NCBI GenBank assembly: GCA_024279135.1
Contig: JAJRRU010000019.1
Location: forward strand, 120,552 to 184,551
From: Alphaproteobacteria bacterium
GTDB lineage: Bacteria > Pseudomonadota > Alphaproteobacteria > Rhodospirillales > Casp-alpha2
DNA: 64,000 bases
Direction: 5' to 3'
Positions 10,143-19,800 of the stretch are shown here, piece after piece. The notes under the pieces were generated by a model, which saw only the letters and a list, made by a program, of their open reading frames with translations, searched no databases and had not been told where the DNA came from. Within the stretch, counting starts at the first letter, position 1. Each line of letters starts with the position of its first letter. A program made the translations under genes and the position numbers.

Positions 10143-11042
10143 ATGCATGGGGGCGGAAATGGTTCAATACCGTTGATCATCGATGGCGGCATGGGCACCG
10201 AGCTTGAAAAGGCCGGCGTGACCATGAGCAGCGATGTGTGGAGCGGTCTGGCCGTGCTCAGCGACCCTGACACGGTGCGCAGTATCCATCAGGACTTCAT
10301 TGTCGCCGGTGCCGATGTGCTTATCGCCAATACCTTTGCCGCCGGGCGGCACATGCTGGAACCCAATGGTCAGGGTGAGCACGTGGAGCGTATTAATCGG
10401 GACGCCGTTCGTCTGGCCCGCGAGGCCCGCGACAATGCCGGGCGGGAAGGCATTATTGTTGCTGGTTCAATCTGTGAATGGACCACCGCGCGCCATAGCC
10501 AGTGGACCAAACCGGACGCCCTTGCCCGCTCGGTTCGCGAACAGGCCGACTTGCTGGCTGATAGCGGTGTTGATCTGATCGCCCTTGAGATGTGCCAGCA
10601 CCCGGAACTATCGCTTGTCTGTGTGGAGGCGGCCCTGGCCACAGGGTTGCCGGTCTGGGTTGGCATGAGTGCCCGACGCCATAAAGGGTCGGACAGCCTG
10701 TCGGTTTTCGATCATGTGGATCTGGGTTTCGAAGGGTTGGTGAAATGTGTTGCCGAATATCCGGTCCAGGCCCTCAATATCATGCACACACCGGTTAATG
10801 ATGTGGACGCATCGCTGGATGTTGTTGATCGTTATTGGCGGGGCGCGGTGGGGGTATATCCTGAATCAGGATATTTCGAACTGCCCAACTGGCGATTTAT
10901 CGATGTAATAGAGCCCGCAGAGCTGGCCGAACAGGCCATAAACTGGGTCGGACGCGGGGTCAGTATGCTGGGTGGGTGCTGTGGCCTTGGCCCCGATCAT
11001 ATCAAGGCCTTGCGCCACGCCTTTCCGCGCGGTTCAGTTTAA
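10143..11042 (+). CDS. Homocysteine S-methyltransferase family protein
   Basis: A 299-residue TIM-barrel protein of the MmuM/BHMT family, which transfers a methyl group from S-methylmethionine or betaine to homocysteine. It starts LIIDGGMGTELEKAG and ends with the zinc motif MLGGCCGLGPDHI. The start at 10143 is set by a GGAGG at 10130-10134 with eight bases spacing; in-frame ATGs further upstream lack this. The first zinc-ligand Cys, expected in an N-C motif, reads LNIMHTP here, so the metal site may differ from the classic enzyme. Confidence 0.82.
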   Translation: MHGGGNGSIPLIIDGGMGTELEKAGVTMSSDVWSGLAVLSDPDTVRSIHQDFIVAGADVLIANTFAAGRHMLEPNGQGEHVERINRDAVRLAREARDNAGREGIIVAGSICEWTTARHSQWTKPDALARSVREQADLLADSGVDLIALEMCQHPELSLVCVEAALATGLPVWVGMSARRHKGSDSLSVFDHVDLGFEGLVKCVAEYPVQALNIMHTPVNDVDASLDVVDRYWRGAVGVYPESGYFELPNWRFIDVIEPAELAEQAINWVGRGVSMLGGCCGLGPDHIKALRHAFPRGSV

Positions 11043-11054
11043 CACGGAAAGACT

Positions 11055-11936
11055 CTAGCGGGTCGGGACGGGCTCGTCGCCGGAATAATCGTAAAAACCA
11101 CGGCCGGTTTTACGTCCCAGCCAACCGGCTTCCACGTATTTTGTCAGCAACGGACAGGGCCGGTATTTGGTATCGGCCAGGCCGTCGTGCAGGACCTGCA
11201 TAACCGCCAGACACACATCCAGTCCAATAAAGTCGGCCAGTTCCAGCGGGCCCATGGGGTGGTGGGTGCCAAGCCTCATGGCGGTGTCAATGGAATGAAC
11301 CGAACCGACGCCTTCATACAGGGTATAGACGGCCTCATTAATCATCGGCAGCAGGATGCGATTGACGATAAAAGCGGGAAAATCTTCGGCGTTGACCGGG
11401 GTCTTGCCAAGTTTCTTGGTCAGTTCGCGAACCGCGCTGAATGCTTCTTCGCCGGTGGCGATGCCTCGGATCAATTCGACCAGTTCCATGCGCGGGACCG
11501 GGTTCATGAAATGCATACCCAGGAACCGCTCCGGACGGTCAGTGTAAGATCCCAGGCGGGTGATGGATATGGAGGATGTATTGGATGCCAGCAAGGTGTG
11601 CTCGGCAATATGTTTGCACAATTCCTGCAAAATAATCTTTTTTACGTCTTCATTTTCGGTTGCCGCTTCGATGATCAGGTCCGTATCGCCAAAGGCCGCA
11701 AAATCAGTACACCCGGAAATATGGCCCAGGGCTGCATCGGCAATATCCTGTGAAATAACATCGCGGCTGACCTGACGACCCAGGTTCATCTTGATGGTTT
11801 CAAGGCCCTTATCCAGGTTGTCACTATTACTGTCGCACAGGATAACGTCGTAACCCGTGACGGCAAAAACATGAGCAATGCCACTACCCATCTGGCCTGC
11901 GCCGATAATACCGATTTTATTTATAGAGATAGACAT
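11055..11936 (-). CDS. 3-hydroxybutyryl-CoA dehydrogenase
   Basis: NAD(P)-dependent oxidation of (S)-3-hydroxyacyl-CoA, used in fatty acid, poly-3-hydroxybutyrate or aromatic degradation. At 293 residues it is the short monofunctional form. It has the Rossmann motif IGIIGAGQMGSGIAHVFA, VASNTSSISITRL, and GMHFMNPVPRMELVELI with the catalytic His; the C-terminal domain has FIVNRILLPMINEA and LADFIGLDVCLAVM. The four 11-bp repeats at 12059-12102 lie about 125 bases upstream of its start. Confidence 0.94.
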   Translation of the reverse strand: MSISINKIGIIGAGQMGSGIAHVFAVTGYDVILCDSNSDNLDKGLETIKMNLGRQVSRDVISQDIADAALGHISGCTDFAAFGDTDLIIEAATENEDVKKIILQELCKHIAEHTLLASNTSSISITRLGSYTDRPERFLGMHFMNPVPRMELVELIRGIATGEEAFSAVRELTKKLGKTPVNAEDFPAFIVNRILLPMINEAVYTLYEGVGSVHSIDTAMRLGTHHPMGPLELADFIGLDVCLAVMQVLHDGLADTKYRPCPLLTKYVEAGWLGRKTGRGFYDYSGDEPVPTR

Positions 11937-12058
11937 GCGTAGCCCTCAGATTATGGAACAATAGGTATTTTATTTCGCAACTGCACAATAGAACTGCTTA
12001 GACAGGGTGTCAACGGACCTTGACGCGTATAATCCTGCCATACATTAACGTCCCGCAG

Positions 12059-12102
12059 TGCATCAATAATGCATCAGTAATGCATCAATAGTGCATCAAT
12101 AT
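12059..12102. repeat. 11-bp tandem repeat, four copies
   Basis: The unit TGCATCAATAA is repeated at 12059, 12070, 12081 and 12092 with single changes (G in copy two, final G in copy three, last copy ending AT). The period equals about one DNA helical turn, so all copies face the same side. The array lies between the 3' end of the cobalamin adenosyltransferase gene and the promoter region of the 3-hydroxybutyryl-CoA dehydrogenase gene, both on the minus strand. Confidence 0.9.
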
Positions 12103-12115
12103 GGCGCTGATATCT

Positions 12116-12694
12116 TTATATATTAGCCCCCGGTTGCCATAGAATGTCCTGTCTACCCTTGTCATTGGTATAGCGTGCCAGAACGAACAAATGATCGGAC
12201 AATCGGTTGATGTAGCTGATGGCACCGGGGTTAACGTCATCTTCCTCGGCCAATCGGGTCATCAGTCGTTCGGCGCGCCTGACCACACACCGGGCCTGAT
12301 GCAAATGGGCCGAGGCGGCGGTTCCACCGGGCAGCACAAAAGACGTCAGCGGTGCCAGCTCGTCGTTCAGGGTATCAATTTCTGTTTCCAGCCGGACAAC
12401 GTGTGCATCCGTCATGCGCAAGACTGTGCCCTTGCGCCGGGTGTCTTGCGGGGTGCACAAATCGGCCCCCAGATCGAACAGATCGTTCTGGATTCGCCCC
12501 AGCATGGCATCGATACGGGCTGTATCCGGGTCTGATCGGGTGTGCAGGCGGACCAGCCCGATACTGGCATTTGCTTCATCAACCGTGCCATAGGCTTCCA
12601 CCCGCAGGTCGTGCTTGGCGATGCGCTCACCAGAGCCTAACGAGGTCTGTCCCTTGTCGCCGCCACGGGTATAAATTTTTGTCAGTTTAACCAT
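12116..12694 (-). CDS. Cob(I)yrinic acid a,c-diamide adenosyltransferase, PduO type
   Basis: Transfers the adenosyl group of ATP to cob(I)alamin to make coenzyme B12. The 192 residues begin with the signature VKLTKIYTRGGDKGQTSLGSG (ATP-binding), followed by VEAYGTVDEANASIG, and end with YINRLSDHLFVLARY. The ATG at 12694 was chosen because homologues start at this motif; an in-frame ATG at 12751 adds 19 atypical residues. It belongs functionally with the cobC, cobS, cobT and cobU genes at 37-41 kb. Confidence 0.93.
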   Translation of the reverse strand: MVKLTKIYTRGGDKGQTSLGSGERIAKHDLRVEAYGTVDEANASIGLVRLHTRSDPDTARIDAMLGRIQNDLFDLGADLCTPQDTRRKGTVLRMTDAHVVRLETEIDTLNDELAPLTSFVLPGGTAASAHLHQARCVVRRAERLMTRLAEEDDVNPGAISYINRLSDHLFVLARYTNDKGRQDILWQPGANI

Positions 12695-12883
12695 GATGAA
12701 ACATACGAATCCATGCGGGATATGGCAAGGAGGAAAGTCATCGATTGGCATGAATGGAATTTATATAATTTCCATTAGGCTTCATAATTGTTCTTGTTTT
12801 GTACTGGATATTTATAGACAGGGAGATTTTTACCCGTTATTGTTTCTGCGAGATGAGTGCAATTAAATGAGGTAAATATTTCT

Positions 12884-13471
12884 ATGATCTGGGCAGACTA
12901 TATTCCGTCAGATATTTCTGAAAATTATGAAATTAAGGATTTCAGACATGCTGCGGCTATACTAGCCCATGAGTTTCCAGCAGAATTCGATGAACTATGT
13001 GAGGCGCTAAGAAAATTCAAGATTACGAAAACAGATATTTGCAAACCTGGAGGGAATGAAAGTACAATTCCCAAAAAAATGTCTGCAATTCTCAGACCGC
13101 TTGGTTGGGAAGAGAAAAAGTTACAGGCTAGAATGATTGCTGATGATATAGAGGTACACCAAGATACTCATAAGGTTGATTATTTGAAAGGTCGTGTGGC
13201 TTTTGATCTTGAATGGAACAGTAAAGATCAAACATTTGATCGAGATCTTTTTGCATTTAGAACTTTTTTTGAATATGACAGGATAAGTGTTGGCGTGCTG
13301 GTGACTCGAAGTAATGACCTTGATATGTTGTTTGAGGAATTGGGCGTCAAGAAAAAATATGGTGCAAGTACAACGCACATGAATAAATTACTTCCAAGAT
13401 TAAAGGCCGGGCGGAATGGTGGTTGCCCTGTATTGGTGTTTGGTATAACTCAGAAACTCGTAAGTGAATAA
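12884..13471 (+). CDS. BglII/BstYI-family type II restriction endonuclease
   Basis: Resembles the Endonuc-BglII family, whose members cut at AGATCT or RGATCY. Of 195 residues, FRHAAAILAHEFPAEFDELCEAL and the core VDYLKGRVAFDLEWNSKDQ, with FDRDLFAFRTFF and ISVGVLVTRSN, are family features. In BglII the active site is Asp, then Glu-x-Gln instead of the usual Lys; here the Glu is in E-W-N. ATG 12884 is preceded by GAGG eleven bases away; an in-frame GTG at 12857 is an alternative. The base composition is clearly more AT-rich than its neighbours. It is followed directly by its likely partner methylase. Confidence 0.82.
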   Translation: MIWADYIPSDISENYEIKDFRHAAAILAHEFPAEFDELCEALRKFKITKTDICKPGGNESTIPKKMSAILRPLGWEEKKLQARMIADDIEVHQDTHKVDYLKGRVAFDLEWNSKDQTFDRDLFAFRTFFEYDRISVGVLVTRSNDLDMLFEELGVKKKYGASTTHMNKLLPRLKAGRNGGCPVLVFGITQKLVSE

Positions 13472-13472
13472 A

Positions 13473-14141
13473 ATGACAAATAAAAAAATATTATCGCCAT
13501 CGGAAGACTTGCTGGCAAAAGTCGGAACCAATAAATATGGAACAATATTGGCTGACCCTCCTTGGCAGTTTACCAATCGAACTGGAAAAATGGCCCCTGA
13601 GCACAAGAGATTAAACAGGTATTCAACGATGTCTTTTAAGGACATTGAAGAATTACCGGTTGCTGATATTGCTGATGATCCGGGTCATTTGTATTTGTGG
13701 GTTCCGAACGCCCTATTGAAGGAAGGTCTTGGTGTCATGGAGGCGTGGGGTTTTGAATACAAGACTAATCTTATTTGGCATAAGGTCAGAAAAGACGGTG
13801 GCCCGGACGGGCGGGGAGTCGGATTTTATTTCCGCAATACAACAGAGGTTATTTTATTTGGCGTAAGGGGTAAGAAGGCTCGAACCCTGTCACCAGGACG
13901 GAGGCAAGTTAATATTATCAGATCCATGAAGCGTGAACACTCAAGGAAGCCGGACGAACAATATCAAATTATTGAGGAATGCAGTTTTGGCCCCTATCTT
14001 GAGCTTTTCGCAAGAGGATCACGCCCAGGGTGGGATTGTTGGGGTAATCAGGCAGAAGATTATAAACCAACGTGGAAGACATATTCCAATCATTCAGCTT
14101 CTGCAAAAGGTAGCGAACCAAATATTCTTGAAAGTGTTTAG
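13473..14141 (+). CDS. MT-A70-family DNA adenine methyltransferase
   Basis: A 222-residue methyltransferase with the DPPW catalytic motif (ILADPPWQF), HLYLWVPNALL and the C-terminal FGPYLELFARGSRPGWDCWGNQ typical of MT-A70 modification enzymes. The start abuts the stop of the endonuclease gene (an in-frame GTG at 13464 would overlap it), so they form a restriction-modification pair in which the methylase protects host sites. Same AT-rich composition as the endonuclease gene. Confidence 0.88.
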   Translation: MTNKKILSPSEDLLAKVGTNKYGTILADPPWQFTNRTGKMAPEHKRLNRYSTMSFKDIEELPVADIADDPGHLYLWVPNALLKEGLGVMEAWGFEYKTNLIWHKVRKDGGPDGRGVGFYFRNTTEVILFGVRGKKARTLSPGRRQVNIIRSMKREHSRKPDEQYQIIEECSFGPYLELFARGSRPGWDCWGNQAEDYKPTWKTYSNHSASAKGSEPNILESV

Positions 14142-14243
14142 GATTAATCACTTTCTTATTTTAATAAACAATTTTGTCAACGATTCTTCGTGAAATAAGA
14201 TTAATAAATTTAAATTCGTAATAAAAACAGACAATGATACGTG

Positions 14244-15038
14244 TCAGGGTTTGGGTGCGACAGATATGTTAAAATGTGTTACGTGTACTTTGCCCTGATT
14301 AGTATAGACAATGCGCCGTTTGTTGTCTTCCAGAACAAGGCAACTCAGCCTGTCGGATTCAAATGCGCCAGTGTCGATACCGATGCGGTTTACCTTGATC
14401 ACAGGATCTGGCTCGATGGTGTGGCCGTGCACAATGATCTTACCAAAATCTTCACTGCTGTTGAGGAAATCATCGCGTATCCACATCATGTCATAATCGC
14501 TCTGATCGACCAGCGCCACGCCTGGCCTGACCCCGGCATGGACGAACATGTAATCGCTATCGCTCCACTGAATTTCAAGATGCTGGAGAAAGTTTTTGTG
14601 TTCGGGCGGAAAAATAAGCGAGAGTTCTTTACTCAGTTTTTCTGAACAAGCGGTGGCCTCTTCCAGATCAGCACTGACAGCCACGCCATAACTTTGCAGT
14701 GTCTCCAGACCACCATATTTGAACCAGCTCCAGCCAATAGCCTCGCTGTTCAGAAAATTAAGCAGTGTCTCCTCGTGGTTGCCCCGCAGAAAGACGGTTT
14801 CCTGCATAAAGGTAAACCCGGCAATCAGGCGTTCAAGCACGTCGGGCGTATGGGGACCACGATCTACATAATCACCGAGAAACACCAAAACGGTGTGTTT
14901 GGACCCGGCACTTTGCACATCGCCTTCAATCCAGTTCAGCAACAAAGCCAGCAGGTCTTCGCGACCGTGAATATCGCCAATGGCATAAATCCGCGTCTGC
15001 GGCGAGGTGGAACTGGCTTGTTGCATGGTCTGTTTCAT
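14244..15038 (-). CDS. PP2A-like serine/threonine protein phosphatase
   Basis: A 264-residue metallophosphoesterase. The metal-binding motifs are complete: YAIGDIHGREDLL, VFLGDYVDRGPHTPDVLERL, FLRGNHEE, and later MFVHAG and IIVHGHTIEPDPV. It is of the bacterial PrpA/lambda-phosphatase type that removes phosphate from Ser/Thr (or symmetrical dinucleotides in the ApaH branch). The start is uncertain: ATG 15038 is used, with TTG 15044 and ATG 15026 also in frame. It is divergent from the sox operon. Confidence 0.87.
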   Translation of the reverse strand: MKQTMQQASSTSPQTRIYAIGDIHGREDLLALLLNWIEGDVQSAGSKHTVLVFLGDYVDRGPHTPDVLERLIAGFTFMQETVFLRGNHEETLLNFLNSEAIGWSWFKYGGLETLQSYGVAVSADLEEATACSEKLSKELSLIFPPEHKNFLQHLEIQWSDSDYMFVHAGVRPGVALVDQSDYDMMWIRDDFLNSSEDFGKIIVHGHTIEPDPVIKVNRIGIDTGAFESDRLSCLVLEDNKRRIVYTNQGKVHVTHFNISVAPKP

Positions 15039-15112
15039 CCACAATGGTCGCTAAAGGCAATATGTACTCCGGCATATAATATCTAACAGAATATAGTCAA
15101 TAAAGAGATGGT

Positions 15113-15145
15113 ATGTCCCAAACGTCTCTATAATATGTCTCAAAC
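15113..15145. promoter_or_regulatory. Direct repeat upstream of sox operon, candidate operator
   Basis: ATGTCCCAAAC (15113-15123) and ATGTCTCAAAC (15135-15145) are direct repeats whose starts are 22 bases apart, two helical turns. They lie about 105-135 bases before soxB, in the divergent region shared with the phosphatase gene. Such spacing is typical for AraC-type activators. Functional assignment is inference. Confidence 0.4.
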
Positions 15146-15248
15146 CTTCATGTATTGCCGGGCTCAAATAGAGTGATATGCTGGATATTCATCGCTCATG
15201 CCAAATCCGGGTCTGACGCCCGGTTCCATGTTTTTGTCGGAGTACGCC

Positions 15249-16496
15249 ATGAAGAGCAAGTATTCGATTTTTTCCCTGTTGCGCAACTCGCTCAGTTACC
15301 ATCAGAACTGGGAGCGCAAATGGCGCAGCCCTGATCCCAAACCGGCCTATGACGTGATTATTATCGGCGGCGGCGGGCATGGTCTGGCGACCGCCTATTA
15401 TCTCGCCAGGCAGCACGGCATCACCAATGTTGCGGTGCTGGAGAAAAGCTGGCTCGGCGGTGGTAACACCGGACGCAATACCACAATCGTGCGCTCTAAT
15501 TATCTGTTGAACGAGTCTGCGGCCATGTATGATCATGCCATTGATCTATGGGAAAACCTCAGCCAGGAACTTAATTACAACGTCATGTTCAGCCCCCGTG
15601 GTGTGCTGCATCTGGCCCACAACGTGCACGATATGCAGGAAATCGGACGGCGGGGAAACTCCAACTATATCAATGATGTAGATGCGGAATTTATAACCCC
15701 TGACCAGATCAAGACCATGGTTCCTATTATAAACCTGAATTGTCGTTATCCGGTCATGGGTGGTGTATTGCAACGTCGCGGTGGCACCGCCCGTCATGAC
15801 GCCGTGGCCTGGGGCTACGCGCGGGCCGCCGACAGCCTGGGGGTAGATATCATCCAGAATTGCGAGGTTACCGGGTTCGATATCAAAAAAGGCGTGATCA
15901 AGGGTGTTAAAACCAATCGCGGCGTTATCAAGGCGGGCAAGGTTGGTGTTGTGACTGCCGGTCATTCCGGGGTTCTGGCTGACATGGCCGGGATGCGTCT
16001 GCCCATCGAGTCGACCCCCTTGCAGGCATTTGTTTCCGAGCCCCTGAAGCCGATTATCGATATTGTGGTCATGTCCAATACCATCCACGCCTACGTGAGC
16101 CAGTCTGACAAGGGTGAACTGGTATTCGGCGGTTCCAGTGATCCGTACGTGTCCTATTCCCAGCGCGGCGCCTTCAACCAGCTTGAACACGTGGTCGGCC
16201 CGCTGGTGGAATTGTACCCCATATTCTCGCGCCTGCGCATGATGCGCCAATGGGGCGGGACGGTGGATGTGACCCTGGACCGGTCCCCCATTGTATCGAA
16301 AAGCCCGGTCAAGAACCTGTTTTTCAATGTGGGCTGGGGAACCGGCGGGTTTAAAGCCACGCCGGGTTCCGGTCATGTGTTTGCCGCCTCACTGGCAAGC
16401 GGCGAGATGCACCCCATTGCCGCACCATTTTCCATTGATCGCCATTATACCGGCGCCCTGATCGACGAAGCGGCTGCCGCCGCGGTTGCTCATTAA
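15249..16496 (+). CDS. soxB: Sarcosine oxidase subunit beta
   Basis: Catalytic FAD/FMN subunit of heterotetrameric sarcosine oxidase, which demethylates sarcosine to glycine and passes the one-carbon unit to tetrahydrofolate. Of 415 residues, [20 protein letters not shown] binds FAD and [25 protein letters not shown] is the family hallmark; [20 protein letters not shown] is near the C-terminus. ATG 15249 follows a GGAG at 15239-15242, and the start [18 protein letters not shown] matches homologues, so the in-frame ATG at 15198 was rejected. First gene of the soxBDAG operon. Confidence 0.95.
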   Translation: MKSKYSIFSLLRNSLSYHQNWERKWRSPDPKPAYDVIIIGGGGHGLATAYYLARQHGITNVAVLEKSWLGGGNTGRNTTIVRSNYLLNESAAMYDHAIDLWENLSQELNYNVMFSPRGVLHLAHNVHDMQEIGRRGNSNYINDVDAEFITPDQIKTMVPIINLNCRYPVMGGVLQRRGGTARHDAVAWGYARAADSLGVDIIQNCEVTGFDIKKGVIKGVKTNRGVIKAGKVGVVTAGHSGVLADMAGMRLPIESTPLQAFVSEPLKPIIDIVVMSNTIHAYVSQSDKGELVFGGSSDPYVSYSQRGAFNQLEHVVGPLVELYPIFSRLRMMRQWGGTVDVTLDRSPIVSKSPVKNLFFNVGWGTGGFKATPGSGHVFAASLASGEMHPIAAPFSIDRHYTGALIDEAAAAAVAH

Positions 16497-16520
16497 TTGC
16501 ACCGGGAAGGAATAAAAAAA

Positions 16521-16820
16521 ATGTTATTGATCCAGTGTCCTTTTTGCGGTGAACGTGACCTGACGGAGTTTTCCCACGGTGGCGAGGCCCATATCACCCG
16601 CCCGGCAAATCCTGATAAAATCAGTGACGAAGAGTGGGGTGATTACATTTTCTTTCGCACAAACCCCAAGGGCATTCAGTACGAACGCTGGATCCATAGC
16701 CATGGCTGTCGCCGCTGGTTCAATGCGGTGCGCGATACGGTGAGCGATGAATTTCTGGGTTTTTACAAATCCGGTGAACAACCGCCGAAAATCAAACGCC
16801 GGAAGGTGCTACGGAAATGA
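16521..16820 (+). CDS. soxD: Sarcosine oxidase subunit delta
   Basis: Small zinc-binding subunit of heterotetrameric sarcosine oxidase, 99 residues. CPFCGERDLTEFSHGGEAHI and WIHSHGCRRWFNAVRDT supply the Cys and His zinc ligands. The ATG at 16521 has AAGGA upstream; an in-frame ATG at 16497 directly after the soxB stop is less likely. Its stop overlaps the soxA start by four bases (ATGA). Confidence 0.95.
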   Translation: MLLIQCPFCGERDLTEFSHGGEAHITRPANPDKISDEEWGDYIFFRTNPKGIQYERWIHSHGCRRWFNAVRDTVSDEFLGFYKSGEQPPKIKRRKVLRK

Positions 16821-19800
16821 GCCAGTCCAGACGCCTCGTCAAGGGCGGTCGGATCGACCGCGATAAACCACTAAGCTTTGTATTCAACGGTAAAACCTAT
16901 CAGGGCTATGAGGGCGATACCCTGGCCTCGGCCCTGATCGCCAATGATGTCCGGGTGGTGGCGCGCAGCTTCAAATATCACCGCCCGCGGGGAGTTTTTT
17001 CTGCCGGATCGGATGAGCCCAATGCCATCGTCCAGCTTGAAGAAGGTGCGGCAACCCAACCCGATACGCTGGCCACCTGCATCGAGCTGTATGACAACCT
17101 GTCTGCGACCAGCCAGAATTGCTGGCCCAGTGTTGAGTTCGATATCAATGAGATCAATTCGGTTTTCATGCGGCTTATGCCTGCCGGATTTTATTACAAG
17201 ACCTTCATGTGGCCAGCCAAATTATGGATGTGGTATGAAGGTATTATCCGCAAAGCAGCCGGTATGGGACTGGCACCGAAGCACCCGGACCCCGACAGGT
17301 ACGAAGCTATTCACACCCATTGCGATGTGCTGGTGGTCGGCGGCGGGCCTGCGGGGCTGGCCGCGGCACTGGCGGCCGGGCGAACAGGCGCGCGGGTCAT
17401 TCTGGCGGACGCCCAGTGTGAGCCGGGTGGTGATTTATTGGCTGAAACCGATGAGCTTGAAATCGCCGGTGAGGCCGCCTCGAACTGGGTGTCAAAAACC
17501 CTCGCAGAGCTGCGGGATATGCCCGAGGTTCGTATTCTGGAGCGCACCACCATCACCGGTTATTATGATTATAACTGGCTGACCGCTTTACAAAAAGTCA
17601 CCGACCACATGGGACCGGACAAGGGCGGCAATCTGCCCCGCCAGAGGTTCATCAAAATCCGTGCCCGTCAGGTTGTACTGGCAACCGGGGCCATCGAGCG
17701 CCCGCTGGTGTTCGCCGAGAACGACCGCCCCGGCGTCATGATGGCCAGTGCGGTGCGCACCTATATTAACCGTTACGGGGTTTTGCCGGGCCGCTCCATG
17801 GTGGTCTTTACCAACAATGACACAGCTTACCAGACGGCCATTGATGCCGTGCGGTTGGGTGCCCAGGTAACCGTGGTCGATGCGCGGCCTGCCCCCCAGG
17901 GCGATGTGGTCACCAGAGCCGAGGCCTTGGGCATCCAGATTATGGATCGTTCGGTCATAACAAATCTGCACGGCCGCATGGGTGTTAAATGCGTCACGGT
18001 TCAGCATTTGGGCGAAGACGGCACCACTTTACTGGGCAAACCGATCCCGTTCAGTTGCGATTTGGTCGCCATGTCAGGCGGCTGGAACCCCACGGTTCAT
18101 CTGTTCAGCCAGTCGGGCGGGAAATTGCGCTGGGATGATGACAAAACAATGTTTGTACCGCTGGCTGGACCGGCCATTAATCCGAGCCGGTCAGTGGGGT
18201 GTTGTAATGGCACCATGGATTTGCCGGGCTGTCTGGCCGAGGGACTGGCCGCTGGCTCGAAAGCCGCCAAGGACGCCGGGTTCGGCACGGGCCGTGCGCC
18301 CAAGGCTATCAAAGCCACTGCCAGGCCGGAAGCACCCTTGCGTCCCTTGTGGGAAGTTTCCTGTCACGGCCACAAAAGCCGGTTCCATGATTTCCAGAAC
18401 GACTCGAAAGTCAGCGATCTGGAACTGGCATCGCTTGAGGGTATGGTCTCGGTTGAACATACCAAACGTTATACCGCAACCGGTATGGGCACTGATCAGG
18501 GCAAAACCTCCAACGTAAACGCTCTGGCCATCATGGCGCGTATCCAGGGCCGTGAAATTCCAGCCGTTGGGACCACCACATTCCGCCCACCCTATACGCC
18601 GGTAAGCTTCGGGGCTATCACCGGACAGGATCGCCGGGAATTGTTCGAGCAGGTCCGCACCACGGCTATGCAGCCGTGGCATGTCGCCAACGGGGCGGTG
18701 TTTGAAGATGTCGGTGACTGGAAACGGCCACGGTATTTCCCGCAAGGCAGCGAAGACATGCATGCGGCGGTCTTGCGCGAATGCAAGGCGACCCGTGACA
18801 GTGTCGGCATCGTCGATGCCTCGACCCTGGGCAAGATCGATATTCAGGGCCCCGATGCGGCAAAATTTCTCGAGATGATCTATACCAATGCCTGGGCCAA
18901 GCTGGGTGTTGGGCGGTGCCGGTATGGGGTCATGCTCAGCGAACATGGCATGATCTTCGATGACGGCGTGACCACCCGGCTGAGTGATAACCATTACCAC
19001 ATGACCACCACCACCGGTGGGGCGGCCCGTGTCATGGGCTGGCTGGAAGAATGGTTGCAGACCGAATGGCCGGAAATGGAAGTGTATTGTACCAGCGTGA
19101 CCGAGCAATGGTCGGTGGCCTCGATCTCCGGCCCCAAGGCCCGTGATTTGCTGGCCGGGTTAACCGATATTGATCTGGACCCGGAAGCTTTTCCATTTAT
19201 GGCGGTCAGGGAAGGCAGTTTTGCCGGTGTCCCGGCACGTATTTTCCGCATCAGCTTCACCGGCGAGGTGGCCTATGAGATAAACGTACCCACCTGTTAT
19301 GGCCTGCACATGTGGGAAACCCTCATGGAGCACGGCAAGGCTCATGATATCTGCGTTTATGGCACCGAAACCCTGCACGTACTGCGCGCCGAGAAAGGCT
19401 TTATTATCGTGGGTCAGGATACCGATGGCACCTGCACGCCGATGGATGTTGGCATGGACTGGATTGTCTCGAAAAAGAAAGCTGATTTTATTGGTAAGCG
19501 TTCTTTTACACGTTCCGATACGGCGCGTGAGGGTCGCAAGCAACTGGTCGGCCTGTTTACCGACGATCCGTCTTTTGTGCTGCCCGAAGGTGCCCATATC
19601 GTCGACACCGCGACCCCGAAACCACCCTTGCGCGCCCTCGGTCATGTGACGTCCAGTTATATGAGCCCCAATGTGACCGGGCCAGATGGTGTGAACGGTG
19701 ATAAGGGCCGCTCCATCGCTATGGCCTTGTTGCAAGATGGTCGAAATCGAATGGGCGATACACTGTATGTAGCCTTGATGGACGGCCGGGTCAAAACCGT

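Noticed and set aside
12884..14141. Depletion of AGATCT as a mark of an old BglII-type restriction system
   Set aside because: AGATCT is present at least at 4541, 23941, 23950, 24547, 32743, 36686, 41113 and about 58937; with about 16 expected by chance in 64 kb, my by-eye count cannot show avoidance.
18191..19108. Long minus-strand frame of 305 codons inside soxA
   Set aside because: It lies wholly within soxA, whose protein motifs are strong, and its translation is rich in His, Gly and Arg with no family features: a codon-usage shadow.
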